Positions 1-10,730 of a stretch of 64,000 bases of DNA are shown here, piece after piece (positions within the stretch are counted from its first letter, which is position 1; each line of letters begins with the position of its first letter). The position numbers and the translations under genes were made by a program. The notes beneath the pieces were generated by a model. That model was not told the origin of the DNA and searched no databases. It worked only from the letters and a program-made list of their open reading frames with translations. Source of the stretch: Azolla caroliniana (lineage: Eukaryota; Polypodiophyta); the NCBI GenBank assembly GCA_043228905.1, contig JBHGNT010000004.1, positions 4,960,001-5,024,000 of the forward strand, given 5' to 3'.

Positions 1-1010
1 ACACTGGTCACTGGTAACGCCCGTTGCTTGTGTGTTTTTGATGGGGGTGGTGCCGAGGTGAGAGTAGGATTCCGAGTGGCCGAGGGAGGTGGAGAGGGTG
101 AGGAGTCTTCCCATTCTTCCTAGGTTAACGCCAAAATCTTCTCCCGTTGTTTCCGTGGTGGTGGTGGAGAGGTAAGAATGCGACGAGGGGAAAACGAAGG
201 TGGGTAGAGGACTGTGAGGTAATGATTCATCACAGGTAGCAATTGCTTACCGGATTGAAAAGACTCCAGTGCTGCACGGACTCCTTCGCCGGTGATGATT
301 CCCCAATCGACTTTGTCGCCTTCGTACTCTCTGATGATGATGGCAGCCTTATTCTATGGCATACTCGTGGGATTTGTATGCACAAAGGAGTATTCTATCA
401 AAATTCGAGCGATCTCCCCAAAAGATTTATTTGGTCCTCCGTAAGTGTGGTAAGTTTTTCTCGACATCGAATACATCCCAAAGTATTCCTTGAGGGTCGT
501 GTGAGCAGGAATATCGACTTCATGTTCTTCGCCTCACGTAAGGTCTAGAGCAGCACAAATCATGTTGTTGATTACTGTGTCAAGGTGGATTCTGCGTGCT
601 ATTGCTTGGGCGTCAAGGTGCGCTGGGGCGTCCATGACCCGTAAGTAGCTGCCCAATCCGCGTTGTTGTAGCCAAGAACGGGTTTCCTGTGATGCTGAGA
701 GAAGCATGGTGGACTCGATGTTTTGCTGACAAGGAGAGTGGGGGGAAGCGATGAGACGAGGGCGAGATAGAGAGATTGAAGAAGGTCATTGGGGAGGACA
801 CCGTTGTTCTGTGAAGGGGCTACGAGGGCAAGAGAAGGCATGTTTGTAGGAGCGATGAGAACAAGAGAGAGCTTGGGAGCTTGAAGGCTGTGAAGGCAAG
901 AAAGCTTCTGTGTGAGTGGGCACGTTGTGTGTGGGGTAGTTTCTTTTATGTGACCGCCTAGGGTTTTGTACAGGGAGAAGATCCTTTAGATTCTTAGTTG
1001 TGGCTGCCAT
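1..1010 (-). pseudogene. Degenerate reading frame of unknown function, 3' of the gypsy pol region
   Basis: On the minus strand an ATG at 1010 opens a frame (MAATTKNLKDLLPVQNP...) that stays protein-like to the window edge. It is broken by at least four in-frame stops, near 787, 534, 355 and 135. The same frame carries a second ATG at 635 (MDAPAHLDAQAIARR) and the stretches EYFGMYSMSRKTY and DWGIITGEGVRAALESF, then a Pro/Ser-rich C-terminal part. I do not recognise the protein. It lies downstream of integrase in the orientation of the neighbouring Ty3/gypsy element. It could therefore be an extra 3' ORF of that element or a separate gene remnant. Confidence 0.45.
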
Positions 1011-1338
1011 AATAAGGTATTATGGCCACGTGTCACAGGAGTGCTATTCCTTGTGAGGTGTGCATGTTCCTTAAATATTCTACTTTAATGTGAAGGTGAC
1101 TAGTTTGTGCGCCTAAGAAAATGTTGTGATTTGGGGTGATTTGTTAGGTAGTTTAGGTAAGGCTAATTTAAATGCTAAAACTATTCCTAATATATAATTT
1201 TGGTGGGTAGGTCATTATTTTACCGATGGGGGCACATAGCCTCCTTCGTGGCGTCGTCCGTGAACTGGTCCATGCCATGAGACTCGGCGAAGGGATTATT
1301 TGGGGTATTTCCTTGGTAAGGTCGAAGTCGGAATCCAT
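1011..1338. other. Spacer without recognised gene
   Basis: This AT-rich stretch lies between the broken frame at 1-1010 and the integrase end of the gypsy element. I see no coding frame, and no sequence matching the candidate LTR at 6653-7157, so a 3' LTR for that element was not found here. Confidence 0.4.
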
Positions 1339-2143
1339 TTATCCAGCTTTGACGATGTCTCTGGCAAGTGTGTCGAGCTGGAATGTGCCGTTAAACTCGT
1401 CAATTATCCAGAAGGGGCTTCTCCATCGGAATCGTAATTTCCCCAGCATAGCACCGAGTCGTGTTTGGAAGACTAGTATCAGTTTGCCGATGGTCAGTGT
1501 TTTCTCCGTACCTTTCCGGTGACGATCGACGAAGGCTTTGCGTTGTTGTTGGCGTTGTTCCAGTTGAGCCATGCTGGCCACTCGATGTTCGCCGAGTTCG
1601 AGGAGTTGTTCGAGCCGATATTGCTCTGATTGGGCCTCGGGTAGCCTTTCCTTAACCTGAACTTGGAGACTCCGAACTTGGAACTCGATCGGCATGACTG
1701 CTTCCAAACCAAAGGTCATCCGAAAGGGTGTAGATTGAATGCTAGTTTTAAATGTGGTGTGATATGCCCATAATGCACTCTGGAGCTTGTCATCCCAATC
1801 AGTGTGGTTCTCATTCACGATCTTTTTCAGGATTGTTTGCAAAATTTTATTAGTAGATTCCACCAATCTGTTTGCCTGAGGATAGTACGGTGTACTTTTC
1901 TTATGTAGTGAGCTCCTGAATTATGTGGTTTATAAAATGCCTGCCTTGGTCACTAATGAGCTCGATTGGGCATCCATATCGGCATCATAGATGTTCGTAA
2001 ACGAACTTTGTCGTGGATGCAGCCGTGTTTTCCCGTAGTGCCTTAGCCTCGACCCATTTTGTGCAATAGTCCGTGGCCACGATTATATATTTGTTCTAGG
2101 TGCGAGTTGCCACTGGTTTGAAAGGTCCCACAAAATCTAACCC
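1339..2143 (-). pseudogene. Integrase core and C-terminal part (gypsy element 1)
   Basis: The frame at 1339-1866 follows the integrase catalytic Glu (RLVESTNKIL) and runs through WDDKLQSALWAYHTTFKTS, TPFRMTFGLEAVMPIEFQ and a C-terminal domain (FRWRSPFWIIDEFNGTFQL). The preceding 1867-2143 holds shifted pieces of the core, including an ISDQG block with the second catalytic Asp and STPYYPQAN before the Glu. Stops and frameshifts between these blocks make it a pseudogene. Confidence 0.75.
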
Positions 2144-2719
2144 CTACTTTTGAAATGGTTCTAACGGAAGAATGGGTTGGTGCGGCATCCGGGCTTGCTC
2201 GGTCAGTTGTCCCATGCGTTGATACAAATTGCACTGTCGACAAAATTCATGAGCATCTTTTTTCGTTATAGGCCACCATAAGCCACTCTGCCATATTTTT
2301 CTTGTTGTGGCCCCTCCAGCGTAATGTCCCCCCGCGATTCCGTGATGTGCCTCTTGGAGGATTGTGTGTTTCTCGAATTGATGGATTGCACGGTGCCAAA
2401 TGCCATCCGAGCCTTTGTGGTAGAGGGTGTCGGAGACCAGACAAAAGTTTCGGCTCCAGACAGCTAGTCGTTTCCGAGCGTCGAGGGTTAGGTGGTCAGG
2501 AGCAAGGCCGGTGCTGAGGAAATGGGTCATCTCCGTGATCCATTCATCTTCATTTTTGTTTGGCACTGTTACCAGACTAAAAAGGGCGGCGTTGGGTAGA
2601 TCATCATGCGTGGACTCGACTGGTTCTCCTGACTCGAGGCGGCTTAGGTATTCAGCTACAGCGTGTTGGACTCCGGGCCGGTGTTGGATCTGAAAATCAA
2701 ACTCTTGTAGCAGGAGCAT
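2144..2719 (-). pseudogene. RNase H end and integrase zinc-binding domain (gypsy element 1)
   Basis: The translation begins with an RNase H tail (LLLQEFDFQIQHRPG, AEYLSRLESGE). It continues to a His-His-Cys-Cys integrase zinc finger: the histidines are in HHGIAGGHYAGG and the cysteines in FCRQCNLYQRMG. This domain binds the ends of the element DNA in related integrases. The frame ends shortly after the finger, so it is cut off from the catalytic core downstream. Confidence 0.8.
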
Positions 2720-2746
2720 CCATCGAACCAGGCGACCTGTGAGGGC

Positions 2747-3935
2747 CTATTTATTAACCAAGTAGAGGAGAGCCGAGTGATCGACGTGGAATGTGAATTT
2801 CCGGCCCAAGAGATAATGTCGGAATTTGTTGATGTTGTAGACCATACCGAGGGCCTCGCGTTCAGTTGTTGAGTAGTTCTCCGCGACCGAGAGTCTTCGG
2901 CTAGCGTAATACACTGGCCAGTACCAATTTCGTGGTGTGTGCTGCATGAGCACGCTGCCGATGGCTATATCTGATGCGTCTACGGAGACGTGAAAAGGTT
3001 CTGACCAGACTGGTGGTTGTACAACAAGGTCATGGGAGAGCATTAACTTCAAGGATTGGTAAGCCTTGTCTTCTATTGAAGCCCACTGAAATGGGAGTCT
3101 ATGCACAACCGTGTGCAATGGAGTCGCGAAATCGTCTAGGTGTCGTAACATCCGGCTATGCCATCTGATTTGGCCTAGGAATCGGTTGAGGGCCTTCGCG
3201 GTAGAGGACGCAAGAGCGTTCAAAATGGCTTGCACTTTATCCGGGTCCATGTCGATACCTTCCTGACTGACTATGTGCCCGAGCAGGTTGCCGCTTGTTA
3301 CCAAGAACGCGTATTTTGCCGGATTTAAGCTCAATCGAGCTTGTTGACATTGATCGAGACAGAGGCGTAACTGGGTCATATGCTCCAGCCGTTGGCCATA
3401 CACATCAAAGTCGTCAAGGAAAACTTGCATGAATGCCGGGATATACTCGTTGAAAATCTCGGTGATGATGTGTTGGAATGTGGCCGGTGCCGTTTTTAAT
3501 TCGAGCATCATTACCTCGGCCACGAAGACACCCCATTCCGTGACAAACACCGTTTTCTCCTGATCGTCCGGGTGTATTCTGATTTCAGGTTATAGCCACA
3601 TCAAGAAAACTGTAGCATTCATGACTAGCAACCGTGTCGAGGACACTATCCGTGAATGGGAGAGGAAACCCATCCATGATTGTTGTGGCATTGAGTTTGT
3701 GGTAATCAACGCAAACACGGATTTTCCCGTTTTTCTTGGGGACAGCGACGATTGGGCTTAACCATGTGGCTCTTTTTATTGGGCGTATAAAACCTACTCG
3801 GAGGAGCTTGTCGATTTCCTCTTTGACCTTAGCCGCGTAGTAGGGGTTCATATGGTACCGTCGTTGTTGGATTGGCCGAGCATCAGGCAGGAGGTGTATT
3901 TGGTGTTGGTAATATTGGGGATCCAATCCCTTCAT
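2747..3935 (-). pseudogene. Reverse transcriptase and RNase H (gypsy element 1)
   Basis: Two minus-strand frames, 3585-3935 and 2747-3550, together cover the RT palm and RNase H. Visible RT blocks are PIVAVPKKNGKIRVCVDYHK, YSFLDVAIT, and the polymerase motif MQVFLDDFDVYG with its two Asp residues. RNase H starts at DASDIAIGSVLMQ and includes YYASRRLSVAENYSTTERE. A break at about 3551-3584 removes the part around the expected GYHQI block. This copy cannot encode a working polymerase. Confidence 0.85.
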
Positions 3936-4109
3936 ATCAGTGTAAGACCATGCGAATACATCCTAATACTCCGTGAGCAGGCGTATGAGGGCTGACCGTT
4001 CGTCGGTTGGTAAGTTGTTAGCGATTTGTAGTGTACGCGGGTTCTTGTCGGAGCCGAGGTTCAGTGACTCGAGCGTTGATGCTTTGATTCGCTGGGAGAT
4101 GGCGAGTTC

Positions 4110-4877
4110 TCATTCAAATGCGTCCCGAGCTTGTCGTAATTCCACGATAGTTGTGGAATCAGGCTCGTACTGGGGAAGTGAATCTATCGTGACATCCTTG
4201 TCCGGTGGTGTGCTGAAGGCCGAGATTGCGTTTATTTCGAAGAGGGGTATGATAGTGGGATGATCTTCCAGGAAGTTATCCACCTCTTCGTCGGCTAACC
4301 CGTTGAGCATGTGTACCCCTTCCACATATAAGGGTGTGGTGTTGTGGGGCGTGGTTAGGCATTCTTCTATTATTATCTGTACCTTGGTCTTCCCCCGACG
4401 GAAAGAGATCATATTTCGTTGCCAATGTTGCTTAATATTTGCTCTACATAGCCAAGGTCGTCCAAGCAACATTGGGTAGGCGCCCGGAGCTTCGAGGCGT
4501 AACACGACTGCCGAGATAGTGAACATGTGGCCTCCTAACATGAAGTCGAGGTGGCGGATTAACCCTATGGGGCGAACCAATCGCGTATCAGCCATCCGAA
4601 GCAAAAAGGGGCAAGGTTCCCATTGGTTCAGACCGAGTGTGTGACATGTGGCCTCGCTGATGACGTTCACACCGGAGCCACCGTTGATTATGCATCCCTG
4701 AAGGTCGCGTCCTTTAATCATGATTTTCACGACTGGATTCTGGGAATCCATGATGGGTGGGCCCATCCCTGGCTCTCTCAGGTTAACAGGAGGTGCGGTT
4801 AATTTGTCGTTAGTTGTGAGCGTAGCCAAGGTATCCCGAAAGCGTGGCATAAGCGGTAAGAGCTTATGCAATGGCAA
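4110..4877 (-). pseudogene. Retropepsin (aspartic protease) with Asp-to-Asn change (gypsy element 1)
   Basis: This frame contains the plant gypsy protease block GCIINGGSGVNVISE, where related proteins carry Asp-Gly-Gly-Ser-Gly. The catalytic Asp is read as Asn (AAC codon). The flap and C-terminal region follow, including PMLLGRPWLCRANI. The protein would cleave the gag-pol polyprotein in an intact element. The substitution predicts loss of activity. Confidence 0.75.
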
Positions 4878-5297
4878 CGAGATCCTAGAACTAGTAAGGG
4901 CATCTCACAAATGGTCATCTTCTGCCGCGGTGGATGGTCCTGTGGACTGTGGTGCTCCGATGATCACATCCTGCATCTTTGTGTGCATCCGCTCCACGTT
5001 GCTTTTATTGGTTGTGTCAATCCATTCCTTGGCTGCTTGTCGGACGACATCTTGTACTTGCCATTGGATGGCCTAGGTTTTGCTATGTGTAGTGACGTGT
5101 TGAACGTCGCCATAATAATATTCACGGTCGGGGCCTTGCTGCGGTCCGTGGTTGGGCATTGGGTAGCATAGTGGCCAGGTTGGTTACACTTAAAGCAACT
5201 AACCGATGCCGAGTTGCTGGTGTCACCGTGCTCAGTGTGTGGGAGAGGGTGCGAGCGGTTCCCGGCCGCTTGTGTAGGCGTGTTGGCTCGTGGCGCG

Positions 5298-6429
5298 TTA
5301 TGGTGAAGAGAGTTGTGCGGTTACGTTTGGAGGAGGGTCCCAACGACAATTGTCGTTATGTTGTTGATTGTTCCGCAAACCTCTGTAAGAGTTTCTTCTA
5401 TCGTTTCGTGAATACCGCTGATCGTACCGGTCATCCCGATCGTTGTCGTACCGGTCATACTCATCGTTTGCTCTATATTGGTCATCGCGGTATTGGTCAC
5501 GACAATCGTCCGATCTTCTACGGTTGTCATGGCGGTAGTGGTCGTCGTCGCGGCGTTGACGATCCGGGGATCGTGGTCGCTCGTTATCCCAATGTCGGCA
5601 TGACTGACATTTGTCTTGCCGTGAGTATGTATTTCGAAGCTCGATCTGGCGAACCAGAGCCGTCGTTGTGCGGTTGAGCATGTTGTATTCACATTCTTCG
5701 ATCATGTGAAATCGGGACTGACAGATTGGACAATGTGGCCGGTGAGGGCACTCGAGAGCCCAATGGCCTGAGCCTGAACAAGCTATGCATTGGAGGGCTT
5801 GTCGGAAATGATTGTCCTCCTGACGAAGGGTGCTTTGCAAAGAGCCCATGGAGAAAGTCGTGTTATGTTGTGTCCGATCAATGGCGAGGACACGTGCAAT
5901 GACCTGTTCGATTGTCTGGTTAGAGAAATTGGTAAATGCGACAGTCGTCCGTAGAGGCTCTCGTAGGCTGGAAAGGAAGGTATCCGGAATGTGATGTGCG
6001 GAGACATCGTCGGCCAGTTGTCGACAGAGATCCTGAAACCAGATCGTGAACTAGGCGACCGTCTCGTGAGGTTCTTGGCTCATGGAAAAGAATTGTCAGA
6101 GCAGTTTGCGCTTCGGAACTTCGCGGTGAAATAATTCTAAAAACTTTGTTTGGACATCTTGGAACGTTGTGACCTCCCCCACGTCGAAGCGGGAATACCA
6201 TCGAGCAGTCGGCCCATTGATGGATAGAGCAAATTCCGCAATTTTGGAGGACTCGATTTAGGCAACTGATAGTCGCTACGTCGAGTGGTTGGCCTACCAT
6301 GTGGACACGAAAGCACGGGTGTGCAATTCCAAGTTGGGGCCGTCTATATATCGTGGGTAAGGGTAAGGCATGGTGTCGAGATCTGGGTGACCTCTGGAGG
6401 GCTTGACAGGGAGATCGGTGCGGAATCAA
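5298..6429 (-). pseudogene. Gag with one CCHC zinc knuckle and Asp/Arg-rich tail (gypsy element 1)
   Basis: The retrotransposon gag core is visible around 6060-6240 in a shifted frame (AEFALSINGPTARWYSRF, TFQDVQTKFLELFHREV), broken by two stops. Downstream at 5298-5849 is an intact CX2CX4HX4C zinc knuckle (CIACSGSGHWALEC), followed by a second Cys-rich stretch. After it comes a long tract almost made of Asp, Arg, Tyr and Asn. Gag packages element RNA. The repeated charged tract is unusual for a gag tail. Confidence 0.7.
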
Positions 6430-6637
6430 CTCCCGATTAGGTATTGGGTGGCGAGGATTGCAACTGGTGGGCCTCCGATAGGTCCTGGAAAGATTGGTCA
6501 GTGACCGCCGAGTCGGAAGTTCCTACGACTAGCTCAAGGCGTCGGGCAGGTGGCCGAGACCACATGCGGCAATTGGGCGTCGTAATGGCGGTTGAGGTTT
6601 GCCTCCTACATAGTTCGTTGTGACCTTACAGCTATAA

Positions 6638-6649
6638 CCGGGTGTGCCA
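6638..6649 (-). other. Candidate primer-binding site (gypsy element 1)
   Basis: On the minus strand, TGGCACACCCGG lies three bases downstream of the putative 5' LTR end. It begins with TGG, as expected for pairing with a tRNA 3' CCA. I could not assign the tRNA. Confidence 0.4.
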
Positions 6650-6652
6650 AAT

Positions 6653-7157
6653 TGTGTTGCCCGTTTCTGGAGGAAACACCTTCGATGAGCCCACAAGCTA
6701 TCGGTATCAAGGGTTCGTGTTACGTGGAGGCTTCTTTTATATCGAGAAGACGTTAGGGGAACGGGGAGCGTACACGGGCTACAACCCGGTAGACGTAGAC
6801 GTAGCTCGGTTTACGAGTACGGGGAGAATACACAGATGAAGGAATAGTAAGAGCGAGATTTATATTAAATGAGAAAGCTCATAGTGATTACAGTACACGA
6901 CTCTCGGCCGGAAACAGTTTTGTACAGAGCTCAGTGCCACGATATTAATCCTACTAAATAATCTAGGTATCTCTCCCCCTTTCGAGGTATGGAGGTCTCG
7001 GCTTATATAGATTTCTTCTTTACACGGAGCCGAGCTGTCGGCTGATTGTGAGGGCTCAAAACTCGACTATTTTAGTTCTACCTATTTCCCCACCTACTTT
7101 TCTACCTACCAGCGAGTTTACATATTTTGTATTTATATTTCGGGCCTATGGACAACA
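6653..7157 (-). repeat. Putative 5' LTR of gypsy element 1
   Basis: On the minus strand the segment begins TGTTGTCCATAGG and ends in CAACACA, next to the candidate primer-binding site. A good TATA box (TATATAA, plus-strand 7003-7009) lies inside. The partner LTR was not found, so the boundaries rest on the TG...CA ends, the primer site and the TATA box only. Confidence 0.5.
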
Positions 7158-7209
7158 TTTGTCATTCTAAAATTGTTTGTACCTTCATGGGGTCCATAGC
7201 ACTACCATA

Positions 7210-7309
7210 TGATGATACAACATACCCTGAAAATTCTACTTAATTCTGGCCGAAACTACACTTTTCTAATTTTGCGTAGAGACCATATTCTCGGAGTCAA
7301 CGCAATACC
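7210..7309 (-). pseudogene. Reverse-transcriptase scrap of a chromovirus
   Basis: This 100-bp piece closely resembles 15480-15570, the RT region of chromovirus element 2, around the block encoding the end of the fingers and palm. It ends exactly where the LTR of element 2 begins. It is probably the flank of an older chromovirus copy into which element 2 inserted, or a deletion junction. Confidence 0.55.
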
Positions 7310-7352
7310 TGCCAGGAGTAGTACTAAGACAAAGAAGTATTGTCATGAACAG
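7310..7352 (-). repeat. 3' LTR of chromovirus element 2, terminal fragment
   Basis: The first 43 bp match the start of the other LTR at 18003 (TGTTAGGAGTAGTACTAAG there, TGCCAGGAGTAGTACTAAG here). The match stops at the edge of the copia element. The rest resumes at 12807. Confidence 0.8.
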
Positions 7353-8139
7353 TGTCGAGAAATATGCGGATTAATCTCCAGCCACAACCAAAGGGTAGAT
7401 CACTTGATGATGATCAAACACAGAAGAAATGGGAATGGGGGTAAGTATGCAAAACAGAAAGAGAATACACTGGATGTTAACGTGGAAAACCCTCAGAGGG
7501 AAAAACCACGGGAGTCCACAGACTCCAAACTATCACTATGTCAAATAAATACAACAGGAAGCACAGAGGCAACAACCTCTTGCTCACAGTCTTCGCCTAC
7601 CAGTGCTTACAACAGAGACACGATCTCTGTATATAACTCTCTCTCTCACTCTTACGCATTGTACAGAAGTTACACCAGTAACTCTATCATCATAACTATT
7701 AAGTTTGCCCTAGGTCATATTTATACTAATGTGACTTTCGGGCTATTTACAAATATAGCCCAGTGGGCTCTCTGGAACATATTTACATATATGTCCCTTC
7801 CATCCGATGAGAGGTTCTCACTAGACCTGCAACATCCGGTTCTCACCAGGTCTTCCTTGCCGGGTACTCGTCATCCGGTTATCACCGGGTCTTCCCTGTC
7901 GGGTACTCGTCATCCGGTTCTCACCAGGTCTTCCTTGCCGGGTACTCCACATCCAGTTCTCACCGGGTCTTCCGTTGTCAGGTACTCCACATCCGGTTCT
8001 CACCGGTTCTTCCGTTGCCGGGTACTTCACATCCGGTTCTCACCGGGTCTTCCATTGTCGAGTACTTCACATCCGGTTCTCACCGGGTCTTCCGATGCCA
8101 AGCCTTCGTATCCCATCCGGAGGGACCAAGATCCTAACA
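7353..8139 (-). repeat. 3' LTR of copia element 1 (787 bp)
   Basis: It is a near-identical direct copy of 11975-12801, with TG...CA ends. The distal third consists of a 40-bp tandem repeat (about 7 full units, 7830-8110). It is exactly 40 bp shorter than the other LTR. Confidence 0.92.
7830..8110. repeat. 40-bp minisatellite in the copia element 1 LTR
   Basis: Units share the core ATCCGGTTCTCACCGGGTCT and repeat with a 40-bp period (for example starts at 7981 and 8021). About seven units are present. The matching array at 12450-12770 has eight. Confidence 0.9.
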
Positions 8140-8155
8140 AACTCCCCCTTCACTC
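8140..8155 (-). other. Polypurine tract of copia element 1
   Basis: The minus strand reads GAAGGGGGAGTT immediately before the 3' LTR. This is the position and composition of a plus-strand DNA primer. Confidence 0.8.
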
Positions 8156-8557
8156 CGGCATGGGATGCCTCGTCAATCCGATCCGCTTTCGACATGCGTT
8201 TAGCTTGTCAAGCGTCAGCACCTTGATCAGCATATCCGACCCGTTCTCCTTCGTGTGGATCTTCGTCAGCACGAACTCTCGGTCTTCTAATCGCTCCCGA
8301 ATCCAGTGGTACCTCCACTGGATGTGCTTTGTCCTAGAATGATACGTTGTGTTCTTCGCAAGGTGGATGGCACTTTGACTATCGCAATAGAGCCGGTATT
8401 CCTCTTGCCGGATCCCTAGTTCTTCGATGAAGTCCTTCATCCATAGTATTTCTTTGCCAGCTTCCACAGCCGTCATGTACTCCGCTTCTGTGGTTGACAA
8501 CGCAACCGTCTTCTGCAGCCTCAATTGCCACGAAATAGCTCCCCCCGCATATGTCAT
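8150..8557 (-). pseudogene. RNase H domain, copia element 1
   Basis: The frame carries the copia RNase H blocks ALSTTEAEYMTAVEAGKE (catalytic Glu), YRLYCDSQSAIHLAKN (catalytic Asp) and HSRTKHIQWRYHWIRE. The region ends about 10 bp before the polypurine tract. A frame break separates it from the RT upstream, so the first Asp block is lost from this frame. Confidence 0.85.
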
Positions 8558-8706
8558 GATATATCCGGATGTTTACCAGCTGGTATCCGCATCAGCCGAC
8601 ATATCCGAATCGGTGAAACTGTCAAGTTGGGGTTTTTACCGGAGCCGAATCGAAGACACATACTTGAGGTGTCTTTCAAGTATCGGAGTATCCATTTTAC
8701 CACATT

Positions 8707-9650
8707 CTAGTGCTCCTTGCCGGGATTGCTCATAAACCGGCTCACTACTCCTACTGCATATCCGATATCTGGTCGGGTGCACACCATTGCGTACCTTAGG
8801 TTCCCGACGGCAGAGGCATATGGTATCTTCATCATATCCGCCTTCTCTGCCTTCGTCTTCGGGCTTTTCTTACCGGATAACATGCAGTTTGCCGGAAGTG
8901 TCGATCCGACCGGTTTCGCATCTGACATGTTGAACCGCTGAAGCACCTTTGTCACGTACTTCTCCTGTGACAACCACAATTGCTTCGTTGGCCGGTCCCG
9001 AATGATATGCATCCCCAGCATCTGTCTTGCCAGACCCAAGTCTTTCATTGAGAAGGTCCGGTTCAGGGCCTTCTTCAGTATCTGTATCTTGACTTGGTCA
9101 CGTCCGATGATCAACATGTCGTCCACGTACAAGAGGAGTATTAGGAAGTCTCCACCTTTGAACTTTTCACAAATACGCAGTGATCGGCCTACGTCTTGTG
9201 GTACCCTTGATCAGTCATGAAGGAACCGAACTTCCAGTACCATTGCTGGGGAGCTTGCTTCAACCCGTAGAGGCTCTTTTTTAACCGGCAAACCAGGTGC
9301 TCCTTCCCTTTCTTCACGAATCCCTCCGGTTGCTGCATGTAAATCTCCTCTTCGAGGTCACCATGGAGGAACGTCGTCTTGACGTCTAACTGCTCTACCT
9401 CGAGGTCCATGTTTGCCGCTATGCTCAGCACTGTCCGGATGGAAGTCATCTTTACTACCGAGGGAAATATCTCATCGAAGTCTACGCTCTTCTTATGCTG
9501 GAACCCCTTCACCATGATCCTGGCTTTGTACCTTAGAGGGTTGCCGGCATCTCCTAGTTTCAGCTTGTACACCCACTTGTTTTGGAGTGCCCTCTTTCCT
9601 TTTCGCAACTCCACCAATTCATATGTGTGGTTCTCATGCAAGGAATTCAT
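8707..9650 (-). pseudogene. Reverse transcriptase, copia element 1
   Basis: Two overlapping minus-strand frames cover the copia RT. The upstream one has LQNKWVYKLKLGDAGN, VEQLDVKTTFLHGDLEEEIY and LYGLKQAPQQWYWKF. The downstream one has the polymerase motif MYVDDMLIIG and KDLGLARQMLGMHI. A frameshift near 9150-9190 lies between the GLKQAP block and YVDD, which disables the enzyme. Confidence 0.88.
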
Positions 9651-9656
9651 CTCGTC

Positions 9657-10718
9657 CTACATGGCACTCAACCACTTGCGGCTATGGGTGTCATCCTTCG
9701 CTTCTTCAAAGCTTTCCGGCTCCCCCTCATCAGTCAGCAGCACATGCTCTGCATCCGGAAATCTCCAAGGGGCCCTTCTCTCTTTGAGAGGATATCTCCG
9801 TCTTTGGCTTTCGGCAACCAGCTCCTCTATTTGTTCTTCATCCGAATCCGATTCGGGGTCTTGGCTAGTTCCGGTTTCAGCTTCCTCTACTTCTTCTTCT
9901 GCCGATTCGGTATCCTCACCGTAACCGGCTGGTTCTTCGAGTGTCAACCGGATCTTAGCCGGGTGGGTCCGAATCTCATCGGAGCTCATTATCTTCTTCT
10001 CCGACTCCCAGTCGGCAAGAGTCTTGTCCTCCATGAAGATAATATCTCGGCTCCAGAAAACCTTCTTGTCTACCGGATCCCACACTCGGTATCCGAACTC
10101 ATCATCGCTGTATCCGAGGAATATGCATGGCCGGGTCTTTGGATCCAACTTTCCTCTCCGGTCCTTAGCAACATGCACGTACGCGAGACACCCGAACACC
10201 TTCAAATGCCGGTAGGACACTTCCTTAGCGGTCCACACCTTTTGCGGCGTGTCTCCATCCAAGGGCCCTCAGGGTGATCTGTTTATCACATACGTCGTTG
10301 TCGACAGCGCCTCAGCCCAAAACGTCTTGGGTAGTTTAGCATGTGCTAGCATACTCCGGACCCTCTCCATTATGGTCCGGTTCATCCTCTCGGCTAGCCC
10401 ATTTAGTTCCGGCGTCTTCGGCACAATAAATTCGAGCCGGATTCCCTTCGAGCGGTAGTACTCCTCGAATTGCCCCCGGTATTCCCCTCCGTTATCTGCT
10501 CGAACCGCCTTCAGCTTCCGTCTGGTTTCTCTTTCCACTCTTGCGTGGAGCTCCTTGAAGACGGATAACACCTGATCCTTCGTCTTCAATGGTGTGGCCC
10601 ACAGCCTCCTGCTGTGGTCATCTATGAACGTCACAAAGTACTGCGCTCCGACATGGGACTTCGTGTCCATTTGACACACATCGGTATGAACCAACTCCAA
10701 TGGTGCATTACATCTCAT
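9657..10718 (-). pseudogene. Integrase, copia element 1
   Basis: The core at 10269-10718 retains all three acidic residues: Asp in LVHTDVCQMD, Asp in AVRADNGGEY and Glu in LNGLAERMN. The C-terminal part at 9657-10262 has the copia signature KVFGCLAYVHV, PCIFLGYSDDEFGYRVW and a Glu/Asp-rich linker before RT. A stop separates the two frames at about 10263-10268. Integrase joins the linear DNA copy to the host chromosome. Confidence 0.88.
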
Positions 10719-10730
10719 CGGTGGCCTTGA

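Larger units (their letters stand above)
1339..7157 (-). mobile_element. Decayed Ty3/gypsy LTR retrotransposon, Tat-like
   Basis: Read on the minus strand from 7157 down, the order is LTR, primer-binding site, gag with zinc knuckle, protease, reverse transcriptase, RNase H and integrase. This is the Ty3/gypsy order. The integrase end contains FGLEAVMPIEFQ, a signature common in plant Tat/Ogre-type elements. No chromodomain is seen. Every domain has stops or frame breaks, the protease has lost its catalytic Asp, and no matching second LTR was found at the low end. The copy is old and non-functional. Lineage assignment rests on motif memory only. Confidence 0.75.

Noticed and set aside
599-841. 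YNNADWAA in a minus-strand frame, suggestive of copia RNase H
   Set aside because: The overlapping frame from ATG 1010/635 is longer and more protein-like; nothing else of RNase H is nearby.
7830-8110. Regular 40-bp repeats resembling a CRISPR array
   Set aside because: There are no unique spacers; it is a minisatellite present in both LTRs of a plant retrotransposon.
7209-8342. A 377-codon plus-strand ORF across the chromovirus scrap and the copia 1 LTR
   Set aside because: It runs through the LTR minisatellite, whose 40-bp units read as repeated peptides, and is antisense to the element. No domain.
9582-10277. Plus-strand ORF of 231 codons
   Set aside because: Shadow of the copia 1 integrase and linker on the other strand.
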